The notes under the pieces are model-generated. The model saw nothing but the letters and a program-made list of their open reading frames with translations. It did no database searches and had not been told where the DNA came from. A stretch of DNA of 64,000 nucleotides from assembly GCA_913060515.1 (NCBI GenBank), contig CAJXRZ010000001.1, forward strand, positions 177,478 through 241,477. Direction: 5' to 3'. Both the position numbers and the translations under genes were made by a program. Position 1 is the first letter of the stretch; each line of letters starts with the position of its first letter. This document shows, piece by piece, positions 7,089 through 15,728 of the stretch. Origin of the DNA: an uncultured Pseudomonadota bacterium (GTDB lineage Bacteria; Myxococcota_A; UBA796; CAJQPC01).

Positions 7089-8405
7089 CTACTCCGGTGT
7101 GGACGCGCGATATGCGGCCTGTGCAGCAGCGTACACCGAGCGCAGGGGCTGGTCGTGGGTCAGTGCAGCTCGGGCGCAGTCGGCGTGCTCTGGACTGGCC
7201 TGTAGGCGCTCCTCTCCGAGCCACCCGACCTTGACGCGAATGGGTCCAAAGGGTGTCTGTACCTCGAGGTGTTCTCGGCGAAGGATGTCCCGCTCCAGGG
7301 CCTGCACCCTCAGTCCGAAGCTGGTGCTGTGGCGCAGCATGGCCCGGCTCAGAGCCGCCCGGTCTTGGGGCCTGCAGAGCGCGCTGAGCAGCTGGCCAGG
7401 TCGCCCTTTCTTCATACTGACGGGCTGGGTCCAGGCGTCCAATGCGCCCGCGGCGAACAGGGCATCCAGCAGCGCGGGGATCTCCTCACCGCGCATGTCA
7501 TCTACCTGGGTCTGCAGTTGCAGCACTGCGGTGGGGGTCTGATCTTGCGTCCCCTGGCTCGCCTCACCCAGGACCACACGCACATGGTTGCTCCAGTCGC
7601 TGGGATTCCATGTTCCGGCTCCGAAACCCGAGGACAGCGGGCGCATGGCCGGCATCGGTCCAGGCTTGGCCAGGGTGGCCACCAGGGCGGCCCCTGTGGG
7701 GGTCACAAGCTCACCCTTGCGTCCGTCTTGGAAGCAGGGCCATCCCTGGAGCAAGGTGACGGTAGCCGGGGCCGGCGCGGTGATCTGGCCGTGGGCGGTC
7801 TTCACAGGGCCGCCACCCATGGGCAGCTCGGTGCAGCGGATCTCTGTGATGCCCAGCTGCTCGAGGAGCACGCAGGCGGAGACAATGTCGGCGATGGAAT
7901 CGGCCGCACCGACCTCGTGGAAAGTGACCTGGTCGACCGGCATGCCGTGGACCTGGGCCTCGGCGATGGCCAAGGCTTGGAAGACGGAGAGCGCCTTGCC
8001 CTGAACGCCTTTGGAGAGTCCGGCCTGGGTGATCTGGGCTCGGATGGACTGCCACGAGGCAGGGTCGCTCTGATCGTGGCTGTGGTCGTGGCTGTGGTCG
8101 TGGCTGTGGCTGTGGCTGTGGCTGTGGCTGTGGCTGTGGCCGTGACTGTGGTCGTGCCCGTCATCGGCGCCGGGGGCTTGCCAGGGGGCCTGGGCGTCGG
8201 CAGCCTGCTCTCCGCTGAGCACCTTGAAGTGCAAGCAGGAGAAGGCGCCTCGCGTGACCACCTGGGTGCGCAGGGTGAGCGCCGGCAAGGCCAGCTTGTC
8301 GATCTCGTGCTGCAGGGCGACCAGGTCGCCTCCGGCGTGAAGCAGGGCGGCACAGAGCATGTCTCCGGCGAGTCCTGCGCGGGCGTCGATCCAGAGGGTA
8401 CGCAT
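7089..8405 (-). CDS. larC: nickel-pincer cofactor biosynthesis protein LarC
   Basis: 438 residues. The start MRTLWIDARAGLAGDMLCAALL and the motifs FHEVGAADSIADI, GGGPVKTAHGQITAPAPATVTLL and ELVTPTGAAL are diagnostic of LarC. LarC inserts nickel into the pyridinium bis-thiocarboxylate mononucleotide to finish the lactate racemase cofactor. Residues about 83-117 are a His-rich insert (14 His alternating with Ser/Asp/Gly), a likely nickel store. The gene overlaps the larB stop by 1 nt (TGATG). LarE and a LarA-type enzyme are not in the window. Confidence 0.93.
   Translation of the reverse strand: MRTLWIDARAGLAGDMLCAALLHAGGDLVALQHEIDKLALPALTLRTQVVTRGAFSCLHFKVLSGEQAADAQAPWQAPGADDGHDHSHGHSHSHSHSHSHSHDHSHDHSHDQSDPASWQSIRAQITQAGLSKGVQGKALSVFQALAIAEAQVHGMPVDQVTFHEVGAADSIADIVSACVLLEQLGITEIRCTELPMGGGPVKTAHGQITAPAPATVTLLQGWPCFQDGRKGELVTPTGAALVATLAKPGPMPAMRPLSSGFGAGTWNPSDWSNHVRVVLGEASQGTQDQTPTAVLQLQTQVDDMRGEEIPALLDALFAAGALDAWTQPVSMKKGRPGQLLSALCRPQDRAALSRAMLRHSTSFGLRVQALERDILRREHLEVQTPFGPIRVKVGWLGEERLQASPEHADCARAALTHDQPLRSVYAAAQAAYRASTPE
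8073..8157. repeat. GTGGCT-type hexanucleotide tandem repeat inside larC
   Basis: About 14 units of a GTGGCT/GTGGTC hexamer encode the His-Ser/His-Asp tract of LarC on the minus strand. Length changes in six-base steps would keep the reading frame and simply alter the number of metal-binding His residues. Confidence 0.85.
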
Positions 8406-9163
8406 CAGCTCAGCCGGTTGATCAAGGTGGCTTGGTAGGCGGCGCCAAATCCGTTGTCGATGTTCACGACGCTCACGCCGGCTGCGCAGCTGTTGAGCAT
8501 GCCCAGCAGGGCCGCCAATCCGCCGAAGCTGGCGCCGTAGCCCACGCTGGTGGGGACCGCGATGACGGGACGGTCGGTCAATCCCGCTACGACGCTGGGC
8601 AGGGCCCCTTCCATGCCGGCGACCACGATGACGACCCGCGCTTGGGCCAGATCCTCCTGGTGGCGCAAGATGCGGTGCAGGCCGGCCACCCCAACGTCGG
8701 TGACCTTTTTGACGCGGTTGCCCAAGGCACGGGCGACCACACTGGCCTCGCTGGCGACAGGCAAGTCAGAGGTGCCTGCGCAGATGATCAGGACGGTACC
8801 TTGGCCACGGTCTGTCCAAGGGCCAACCTGTCGCTCCAAGACACGAGCGGTGGCGTGGTAGGTGGCATCGGGCCAGCTCTCGCGCACCGTTTCGGCGGCT
8901 TGTGCGCCAATTCGGGTGACCAGGCTGGATTGACCGGCTTTGTCCAGCACCCCAATGATGGAGATGATCTGCTCGGCGGTCTTGCCTTGGCCGAAGACGA
9001 CTTCGGGGATCCCGCGACGGATTGCCCGGCGGGTATCGGGGGTTGCAACAGTGTCACCGTCGATGGCCACGCCCTCACCTGAGAGCGCTGCGGCGGCTTG
9101 TTCTATCGGAGTTTGGCCGCTCTGAACTTGCTCGAGCAGGGCCTTGAGTCGTTGCTGGTCCAT
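8405..9163 (-). CDS. larB: pyridinium-3,5-biscarboxylic acid mononucleotide synthase LarB
   Basis: 252 residues from the ATG at 9163, which has AGGAGA 6 nt upstream. The C-terminal half is PurE-like: GTSDLPVASEA, VADVGVAGLHRIL-like, GMEGALPSVVAGL and PTSVGYGASFGG are the family motifs. LarB carboxylates and hydrolyses nicotinic acid adenine dinucleotide, the first step of nickel-pincer cofactor synthesis. It is the first gene of the larB-larC-PAS operon and is divergent from the S41 protease, with a 48-bp gap that must hold both promoters. Confidence 0.93.
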   Translation of the reverse strand: MDQQRLKALLEQVQSGQTPIEQAAAALSGEGVAIDGDTVATPDTRRAIRRGIPEVVFGQGKTAEQIISIIGVLDKAGQSSLVTRIGAQAAETVRESWPDATYHATARVLERQVGPWTDRGQGTVLIICAGTSDLPVASEASVVARALGNRVKKVTDVGVAGLHRILRHQEDLAQARVVIVVAGMEGALPSVVAGLTDRPVIAVPTSVGYGASFGGLAALLGMLNSCAAGVSVVNIDNGFGAAYQATLINRLS

Positions 9164-9211
9164 GGTCTCCTTCCAGGGCGTGGCGCCCGTCCTGTTCGGC
9201 AGGTATCTTCC

Positions 9212-11788
9212 ATGACAATGATTCGCTTGCGCACACTGGCCCCACATTTGTCCCTGGGCCTACTCTGTCTGGGGTTGCTCTCGCGTCCTGCCATCGCAGA
9301 GGCGCCGGATCTCTACACCTCGGGCTTGGCGCGAATTGAGGGTTTGTACCTGCACCGTGCCGATGTGCAGCCCTTTGATTTGCTCGTGGCCGCTGGCGAA
9401 GAGCTCGAAGACGAGATCGAGTGGCTCTTGGCGGAGCAGGAAGGCGATTTCTTGGTGCTGCGTGCCGGAGATGGCCGTGAGCTTGGGCGCGTGAGCGCAT
9501 GGGACTGGGAGAGCTTGGCCGATGGGCTGCGAGAGGTCGAGTCTTTGGTCCGCCAGGCCGAGCTGCCACTGGATGAGGTGGAGCTGGACGTTCTGCTCCT
9601 GGCTGGGGCTGCCCAGGCCTTGGATCAGCACTCGCGGGTTCTCTACGGCGAGCGCCTTCAGGCCTTCGACAAGCGCCTAAAGGGCACCTACTTTGGCATC
9701 GGCGCGCGGGTTCGTACCGAGAATGGGCGTGTGGTGCTTAGCCAAGTCTTCGTGGACAATCCGGCGTACAAGGCGGGCCTGCGCACGGCCGATGAGCTGA
9801 TCAGCGTGGACGGTCAGTCGCTGGTGGGGATGGGGGTCAAGGACATCACCGAGCTGCTCATTGGGGAGCAGGGCACCCAGGTGATGGTGCAGGTGCGGCG
9901 CGCTGTGCGCGATGAGCCCGATGGTGAAGTGCTGGACTTTGTGATCACGCGGGACGAGGTTCGGGAGCCCAACGTCTCCTGGAAGGTGCTGGTGGGTGGC
10001 TTTGGCTACATCCGCATCGACCACTTCTCCGAGCTGACCGAGGTCTACCTGCTGCAGGGGCTGGACGAGCTGGAGGCTCAAGGTGCCTTGGAGCGCGGCT
10101 TGGTTCTGGATCTGCGGGACAACACCGGCGGCTCCATGCTCCAGTCGGCCAAGTCCGCCGACGCCTTCGTGCCGGCTGGTGACCTGGTTCGCACGGTTGG
10201 CCCGGACGGGGGCAAGGTGCGCGGCTTGGTGGAGCACCTCTGGGCGGACGAGGACGGCAACGAGCCTCAGATTCCGGTCGTGATCCTGCAGAACCACCGC
10301 ACCGCCTCGGGCTCCGAGATCCTGGCCGGCTCCCTTCGCGAGCTGGACCGCGCTGTGCTCTTGGGCACCCGCAGCTACGGCAAGGGCACAGTGCAGAAGG
10401 TCTACACCCTGCGGCCCGATGTGCGCCTCAAGCTGACGGTCGCGCAGTACCTGCTCTCCGGCGGCCTGAGCATTCACGATGAGCACGGCGTGGCCGCAGA
10501 CCTGCCCATCGGCGTGGTGCGCTTTGAGCCCAACGGGGTGCGCTACCTGGACGACTTCAAGGAGCCCGACGGCCCTGAGCCCCTGCTCTTCGTCGAAGAG
10601 CAGCCTGGATGGCGCGAGAGCGGGGAGATCCCGGAGCGCAGCGATCTATGGGAAGAGCTGGCCGTTCGAGTCCTCGCTCAGTCGGCTGGGGAGATGGCGC
10701 GCTCGCCTGTGCTGGACGCCGCCGGTCAGGTGCGTGAGCTGGTCCGTGTCGAAGAAGAAGAGCGCCTGGTCGCGACGTTTGCAGCGCGCCAGATCGACTG
10801 GCGTGCCGCACCCGAGCTGGGCCTCGCGCCGGAGCTCTCCGTTCAAGTCTTCACGCGAGAGCCTGCACGGGCGGGCGAGGCGGCTGAGTTGGTGGCCCGG
10901 GTCACGAACACCGGCGATGAGCCGCTGTACCGCGTGATGGTGCGCCTGGAGTCCAGCGACAGGACCTGGACCCGCTACGTGCTGCCTGTGGGCTACCTTG
11001 CGCCCGGGCAGACCTCCGAGGGCTTGGCTCAGGTTCAGATCCCCTTCGCAGCCGTTGGCCGAGAGAGCTCGGTGAGTGTCGTGGTGCAGAGCGACGGACG
11101 CCCGGAAGTGGACCAGGGCACCAGCATTCTGGGCTACGAGGGCCTCCCTCAGCCCCAGGTGAGCGTGCGTGTGCACCGGGTCACCGACGCACAAGGGGAG
11201 CGCGCCGAGCTGCGCGTGAGCAACCACGCCGAGCACCCTCTGCAGGGGATTCGAGCACGCTTCGAGGTGGCGCCCAGCTCTGGGGTTCAGCTCACCCAGT
11301 ACGACAGCCTGGTGCCCAGCATGGCCGCCGACGGCGAGGTCACGCTGCAGTTGGGCATCGACACCAGCCGTGTGGATCCCGCCCTGCAGAGCATCCCCAT
11401 CCAACTCATCATCGAGACCCAGCGCTTTGGGGAGATCGCCTCGATGGCCATGGAGTTGCCCCTGGATGGTCGGCCGGTTCACCTGCGCGCGCCCCAAGTC
11501 GGCATCCAGGCGCCCTTGAACGCCGAAGTGGGGCCCTACAGCATGCCGATTCAAGCGCAGGACGAGCGCGGAATCGACCACGTCGTGGTGTGGCACCAAG
11601 GGCGAAAGCTCTCTTGGCAGGCCGGGGTAGGCCGTCGCTGGGAGCAGAGCTTGCTTTTGGATCTGGAGCCCGGCCGAAACACCTTGGTGGTCTTGGCGGA
11701 AGACGACCAAGGCCTGCGTACCTGGAGCAAGGTGTACGTGCGTGGTGTGCCCGTACCGGTGACCGCTGAGCCGGAGCTTTCGCCCTAA
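9212..11788 (+). CDS. S41-family C-terminal-processing peptidase with long C-terminal extension
   Basis: 858 residues from the ATG at 9212; a second ATG two codons later is possible. A signal peptide (cleavage after about PAIA) is followed by an unassigned helical region. A PDZ domain lies at about 160-248 (GIGARVRTENGRVVLSQVF). The S41 protease core (about 260-440) has the nucleophile Ser in TASGSE near residue 365 and the general-base Lys in SYGKGTVQK near 390. The remaining 400 residues form beta-rich Ig-like/CARDB-type modules unusual for CtpA. It probably acts in the periplasm or on the surface, trimming proteins at their C-terminus. Confidence 0.9.
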   Translation: MTMIRLRTLAPHLSLGLLCLGLLSRPAIAEAPDLYTSGLARIEGLYLHRADVQPFDLLVAAGEELEDEIEWLLAEQEGDFLVLRAGDGRELGRVSAWDWESLADGLREVESLVRQAELPLDEVELDVLLLAGAAQALDQHSRVLYGERLQAFDKRLKGTYFGIGARVRTENGRVVLSQVFVDNPAYKAGLRTADELISVDGQSLVGMGVKDITELLIGEQGTQVMVQVRRAVRDEPDGEVLDFVITRDEVREPNVSWKVLVGGFGYIRIDHFSELTEVYLLQGLDELEAQGALERGLVLDLRDNTGGSMLQSAKSADAFVPAGDLVRTVGPDGGKVRGLVEHLWADEDGNEPQIPVVILQNHRTASGSEILAGSLRELDRAVLLGTRSYGKGTVQKVYTLRPDVRLKLTVAQYLLSGGLSIHDEHGVAADLPIGVVRFEPNGVRYLDDFKEPDGPEPLLFVEEQPGWRESGEIPERSDLWEELAVRVLAQSAGEMARSPVLDAAGQVRELVRVEEEERLVATFAARQIDWRAAPELGLAPELSVQVFTREPARAGEAAELVARVTNTGDEPLYRVMVRLESSDRTWTRYVLPVGYLAPGQTSEGLAQVQIPFAAVGRESSVSVVVQSDGRPEVDQGTSILGYEGLPQPQVSVRVHRVTDAQGERAELRVSNHAEHPLQGIRARFEVAPSSGVQLTQYDSLVPSMAADGEVTLQLGIDTSRVDPALQSIPIQLIIETQRFGEIASMAMELPLDGRPVHLRAPQVGIQAPLNAEVGPYSMPIQAQDERGIDHVVVWHQGRKLSWQAGVGRRWEQSLLLDLEPGRNTLVVLAEDDQGLRTWSKVYVRGVPVPVTAEPELSP

Positions 11789-11802
11789 AGACCTTTAGGG
11801 CG
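11781..11802. terminator. perfect palindrome holding both stop codons of convergent genes
   Basis: CGCCCTAAAG and CTTTAGGGCG are 10-bp arms with a 2-nt centre. The TAA of the S41 gene (11786-11788) and the TAA of the opposing gene (11795-11797) both lie in the arms. It can fold on either strand and is probably a bidirectional terminator; there is no U-tract. Confidence 0.65.
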
Positions 11803-13558
11803 CGACCACCACGGCCTGCGCCGCATTCGCGGCATTGATTGCCACGATCAGAGCCGTGCTTCCATCGCTCTGGGCCATCACCGTCAGCTCCTTCGCGGGC
11901 CAGGGAAGGGTCACCTCGGCCGTCGTGAAGCCGGTGCTCAGGGTGCCCCAAGCAAAGCCGCCGTCGCCAGCGGTATCGGTCCAGACCACGTAGAGGGTGC
12001 CGGTGATCGGGTTCACGTCCCAGGCGGCTTGCACTGGGGTCACGCTGGGCACAATGCTCGCCACATCCACCCCGTCGGTGAGCACGATCTCAGCTGCGGT
12101 CTGGTCCACGGAGACCTCTACCAAGCTGCTCTCCAGGCTGTCCCAGTCCAGATCCAGCAGGCTGACGCCAGGCTCCCGGGACAGCTCAACCCAGACGATT
12201 TCGGTCAGGCTGGTGTCCCAGCCCATGACCACGTACTCGCCGGTCGCAGCGTCGGTGAGTCCGAGCAGGCCGGTTCCACTGCCGTCCAAGTAGAGCTCGC
12301 AGTTCTCGGCTGGTTGGCTGGTGTCATAGTCACTCATTGTGACCGTCGGCGAGGTCAGGCTACCGACCTTGATGTATTGGATGCCGTCGTTTGCACAGCC
12401 CACGGCATGCACGCTGCTGTCTGTGTCCTGCGCGATGGCGGTGTCATTGAAGGAGCTGGCGATGCCCGCAGCGGGCGCGCTCCACTGGTTTGGTGTGGCC
12501 GTGGTGTCCCGCTTCAAGAGCAAGGAGCGGCTTGCGGTCGTGAGCAAGCCAGCGGCGCCCACGATGGTGCCGTCCGAGACGATGAAGTCCAGGCCCTCGT
12601 CCAAAGCGGAGGTGGAGAGCCAGCCGCGGGTGGTCAAGGCTCCGTTCTGTGGGGTGTCGTCGTACTCGAGCACCACGGCGGCGTTGCTCAGAGAGAGGCT
12701 GCCGGAGTCCGAGGCCGAGGTCGCCAGGAAGCTCACATAGCCAGCGCTCCCGTCGGAGACCGAGGAGAGGTTGCGCGCGTTGGCCAAGCTGATGTCCAGA
12801 GCTGTTCCGGTAAAGCCGGTGGCGCTGCCGTTGCAGTCCAGGTCACGGATGTCTGAGGGATCCTCGACCGCGCCAGGGTAGGCCTGTGGGTCAACGTCGT
12901 CGCAGTCCACAGGCTCGGTCAGAGCGTCGGCCTGGTATGCGCCGTCCGCGTCCTGGTCGTAGTCTCCTAGCTCGTCGATCTCATCGCAGTTCGAGTTGAT
13001 GCCGTCGTACCAAGTGTCGACGGCGTCTGGGTAGATGCTCGCGTCGGCGTCATCGCAGTCATCGGGACTGGGCGAGCCGTCCAGGTCTGCATCGAAGTCG
13101 TCTCCGCCATTGCAGTCTGCGTCTACGCCGTCGTACCAGACCTCGGTCGCGCTGGAGTTGATGCCGCCATCGGTGTCGTCGCAGTCTGCGCCCTCGGGGA
13201 CACGGTTCTCACCGTCTTGGTCCGCGTCAAAGTCGCTGTCCTGTGCGCAGTCTTGGTCGATGTTGTCGTACCAAATCTCGGCCGCGGAGGGATTGATCTC
13301 GGGGTTCGAGTCGTTGCAGTCCTCGCCGCCGTTGCCGTCAAAGCCGTCGCCGTCCGCGTCAAAGTCCTGCTCATCTGCGCAGTCCTGATTCACGCCGTCG
13401 TACCAGACCTCGTCGGCGCCTGGGTAGCTGCTGGCGCTCTGGTCATCGCAGTCCCCATCGGCGATGGAGAAGCCGTCTCCATCGTCGTCGAGCTGGTCCA
13501 GGCGGGCATCTACGTCAGCTTCTGAGATCCAGGTACAGGCCAAGGTGAGCAGCAGCAA
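11795..13558 (-). CDS. MopE-type Asp-rich repeat lipoprotein
   Basis: 587 residues, TTG start at 13558 with GGAGG 6 nt upstream. The leader is only MLLLTLAC, with the lipobox Cys at residue 8. Residues about 20-235 carry five repeats of the 'putative metal-binding' type (DFDADGDG ... DCDD ... YPGA.E.WYDGVDQDC), with Asp-rich calcium-type loops and paired Cys. The C-terminal 350 residues look like beta-propeller or beta-sandwich surface material. Such proteins are common in Myxococcota and are thought to be surface-exposed. It is acidic throughout. Exact function is unknown. Confidence 0.8.
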   Translation of the reverse strand: MLLLTLACTWISEADVDARLDQLDDDGDGFSIADGDCDDQSASSYPGADEVWYDGVNQDCADEQDFDADGDGFDGNGGEDCNDSNPEINPSAAEIWYDNIDQDCAQDSDFDADQDGENRVPEGADCDDTDGGINSSATEVWYDGVDADCNGGDDFDADLDGSPSPDDCDDADASIYPDAVDTWYDGINSNCDEIDELGDYDQDADGAYQADALTEPVDCDDVDPQAYPGAVEDPSDIRDLDCNGSATGFTGTALDISLANARNLSSVSDGSAGYVSFLATSASDSGSLSLSNAAVVLEYDDTPQNGALTTRGWLSTSALDEGLDFIVSDGTIVGAAGLLTTASRSLLLKRDTTATPNQWSAPAAGIASSFNDTAIAQDTDSSVHAVGCANDGIQYIKVGSLTSPTVTMSDYDTSQPAENCELYLDGSGTGLLGLTDAATGEYVVMGWDTSLTEIVWVELSREPGVSLLDLDWDSLESSLVEVSVDQTAAEIVLTDGVDVASIVPSVTPVQAAWDVNPITGTLYVVWTDTAGDGGFAWGTLSTGFTTAEVTLPWPAKELTVMAQSDGSTALIVAINAANAAQAVVVAP

Positions 13559-13594
13559 GGGATCCTCCGGTCTTGTAGGGTAGCACCGCGCGCG

Positions 13595-14338
13595 TCAGGG
13601 TGCCCGCAGGTGCACGAGGTACTCGATGTTGCCGCTCTTTGCGCCTTGAATCGGACTCTCGATTCGGCCCAGGAAGGTGAAACCCAATTCCCGGGCGCAC
13701 AGCAGCACGTCTGCCACCGCCTTCTCCCGAAGCTCGTCCGACTTGACCACCCCGCCCTTCCTCAGGCCGGCGGGTCCGACCTCGAACTGGGGTTTGATCA
13801 GCAGCACACAGTCCGCTCTTGGGGCGGTAATCCGCGCGATGGCCGGTAGGATTTTGCCCAGGCCGATGAAGCTCAGATCGCCCACGACCAGCTCGATGGG
13901 GTCCGGCAGATCCTCCAAGGTGCGCGCGTTGGTGCGCTCCATCACAACCACCCGAGGGTCCTCTCGGATGGACCAAGCAAGCTGTCCGTAGCCCACATCA
14001 ATGGCGTAGACGCGGGCCGCATCCCCTTGGAGCAGGCAGTCGGTGAATCCCCCGGTCGAGGCCCCCAAGTCTGCGCAGATGCGTCCGGCCACCTGGACCT
14101 CGGCGAAGGCTGCCAGCGCCCCTTGGAGCTTCAGACCACCGCGGCTGACGAAGGGCATCAGTGCACCCTTGATGCGCAGCTCCACGTCCTCTCGAATCTG
14201 GGCGCCGCACTTTGTGACGGGCACGTTGTCGACCAGCACCCGACCGGCCACGATCAGGCCCTGAGCTTGCTGGCGTGAAGGCACCAATCCGCGGGCCAGT
14301 ACGAGCTGGTCCAAACGGCGCTTGGGCGCCTTGGCCAT
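13595..14338 (-). CDS. tlyA: TlyA-family rRNA 2'-O-methyltransferase
   Basis: 247 residues. An N-terminal S4 RNA-binding domain (RLDQLVLARGLVPSRQQAQGLI) is followed by a FtsJ-like SAM-dependent methyltransferase. The SAM motif is ADLGASTGGFTDCLL (about 84-98), and catalytic K-D-K residues lie in the DLSFIGL and LLIKPQFE segments. TlyA methylates cytidines in 16S/23S rRNA; 'hemolysin A' is the older name. The ATG overlaps the stop of the prenyl synthase by 1 nt (TGATG), so they are coupled, as is common for ispA and tlyA in other bacteria. Confidence 0.93.
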   Translation of the reverse strand: MAKAPKRRLDQLVLARGLVPSRQQAQGLIVAGRVLVDNVPVTKCGAQIREDVELRIKGALMPFVSRGGLKLQGALAAFAEVQVAGRICADLGASTGGFTDCLLQGDAARVYAIDVGYGQLAWSIREDPRVVVMERTNARTLEDLPDPIELVVGDLSFIGLGKILPAIARITAPRADCVLLIKPQFEVGPAGLRKGGVVKSDELREKAVADVLLCARELGFTFLGRIESPIQGAKSGNIEYLVHLRAP

Positions 14339-15183
14339 CAGACTTTGCGCTCGACGGTGAACAGCGCCAAGGCTTCCAAGGCGTCTGCCTGAGGCACGGC
14401 CTCCAAGGCCCCGCGGGCCTGGGCTGCCAGCTCACGGGCCTTGGCGTTGGTTCCCTCCACGCCCATCAGCTTCACGAAGCTGGGAGGGCCGTCGCTGCCT
14501 GCATCCTCTTCGGCGTCCAGGACGTCGTCTGCGAGCTGGAAAGCCAGCCCAACGGCCTCTGCGAAGTGCGTGAGGGCCTGCAGCTGCATGGGCTTGGCGC
14601 CGCCCGCCATCGCGCCCATCCGGACCGCGCATCGAATCAGACCGCCGGTCTTGCCGCGGTGCAGACGGGTGAGGGTCTCCACATCGGTCACTGGACCGCC
14701 CGCGCCCAGGTCGCTGGCCTGGCCGCCCACCATCCCCAAGTAGCCAGCAGAGGTCGAGAGCTCGCGAACCTGAGCGATGGCCAGCTCCGGTGGCAACGCG
14801 GGGTCGGTGAGGAGCCGGAAGGCTTCAGTCAAGAGTGCATCGCCCACCAAAAGGGCCATGTCGTCGCCGAAGAGCACATGGGTGGTCGGCTTGCCGCGGC
14901 GCTCGGCGTCGTCGTCCATGCAGGGCATGTCGTCGTGAACCAGGGAGTAGGTGTGAACCAACTCAATGGCCAGCGCAGCAGGTACGGCGTGCTCGGGGTT
15001 GCCACCGTCGACCGCCTCGAAGGCTGCCAAGGTCAGCAGAGGCCGCATGCGCTTGCCGCCGGTCTGCAGGGAGTGCAGGCACATGGCGCGGAAAGGCTCA
15101 GGCCACGCGTCGGCAAAGAGCGCGTCCATCTTCTGCTGCAGCATCTCGCGGCGGGGCGCTGCCCAAGATTCTAGATCAAACAC
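14338..15183 (-). CDS. ispA: short-chain polyprenyl diphosphate synthase (FPP/GGPP synthase type)
   Basis: 281 residues, GTG start at 15183 with AAGGA 9-13 nt upstream. GGKRMRPLL is the diphosphate-binding motif. The first Asp-rich motif is DDMPCMDDD (bacterial-type DDxxxxD), and the second is FQLADDVLDAEED. It condenses DMAPP and IPP to farnesyl or geranylgeranyl diphosphate for undecaprenol, quinones or carotenoids. The six-residue FARM is typical of FPP synthases. Chain length cannot be settled from sequence alone. Confidence 0.9.
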   Translation of the reverse strand: MFDLESWAAPRREMLQQKMDALFADAWPEPFRAMCLHSLQTGGKRMRPLLTLAAFEAVDGGNPEHAVPAALAIELVHTYSLVHDDMPCMDDDAERRGKPTTHVLFGDDMALLVGDALLTEAFRLLTDPALPPELAIAQVRELSTSAGYLGMVGGQASDLGAGGPVTDVETLTRLHRGKTGGLIRCAVRMGAMAGGAKPMQLQALTHFAEAVGLAFQLADDVLDAEEDAGSDGPPSFVKLMGVEGTNAKARELAAQARGALEAVPQADALEALALFTVERKV

Positions 15184-15220
15184 AGGCAGGTCCTTGATTT
15201 TTGGCAGGCCCAGTGGGCAG

Positions 15221-15244
15221 CCCCAGGCCCTTAAGGGGCTGGGG
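15221..15244 (-). terminator. near-perfect hairpin over the last exbD stop codon
   Basis: A 24-nt palindrome centred on TTAA: CCCCAG pairs with CTGGGG and CCC with GGG, with a single G.G mismatch. The exbD TAA (15231-15233) lies at the hairpin tip. It probably ends the tonB-exbBDD transcript just before the ispA start at 15183, although no U-run follows. Confidence 0.55.
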
Positions 15245-15728
15245 TCTCACTCGGTGCTGCTGGGGCTTCGGCGCGCTTAGGCCCCTCGTCCTTCATGCGT
15301 GCGAGACCAACGCGCACGCTCTTCTCACCGCTGTTGCCCTTGCCGGCGTCCTTGACCAAGTCCATCACTGCGACCACGCTGCCGTAGTCCAGCTCAGGAT
15401 GGGCATCGACGAAGACCACGCGCTTCTCGGCCTCGCGGGCATCCAGACGCATCCGGATCTGCGAGAAGAGCTCTTTGCGGTCCATGGGCGCCATGTTGAG
15501 CGCGGTGGTTCCGTCCTCGTAGACCGCCACGACGAGCTGGTTGGGCTTGTCGGCGTCCTTGGGCTTGGGACGGTCCTTGGGAGGACCTGGAACCTGGCTG
15601 GTCATCTCGGTGATCATCTGGGGGGAGAGCACCATGAAGATGATCAGCAGCACCAGCATCACGTCGATGAGGGGGGTGACGTTGATGTCTCCCTGAACCT
15701 TCTTGCCGCCGCCGAGCTTGGCACCCAT
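15231..15728 (-). CDS. exbD: ExbD/TolR-family biopolymer transport protein
   Basis: 165 residues from the ATG at 15728, which overlaps the preceding exbD stop by 1 nt and has GGAGG upstream. A cytoplasmic head (GGGKKVQGDINVTPLIDVML) leads into one transmembrane helix (VLLIIFMVLSPQM) carrying the conserved Asp of PLIDVML that conducts protons. The periplasmic domain resembles TolR (KRVVFVDAHPELDYGSVVAVMD). It is the second of two ExbD copies, longer at the C-terminus, with a Pro/Ala-rich tail. It works with ExbB to energise TonB. Confidence 0.9.
   Translation of the reverse strand: MGAKLGGGKKVQGDINVTPLIDVMLVLLIIFMVLSPQMITEMTSQVPGPPKDRPKPKDADKPNQLVVAVYEDGTTALNMAPMDRKELFSQIRMRLDAREAEKRVVFVDAHPELDYGSVVAVMDLVKDAGKGNSGEKSVRVGLARMKDEGPKRAEAPAAPSETPAP

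Noticed and set aside
8073-8157. GTGGCT repeat considered as a CRISPR-like or minisatellite array
   Set aside because: No spacers; the repeat is an in-frame His-coding tract inside larC.
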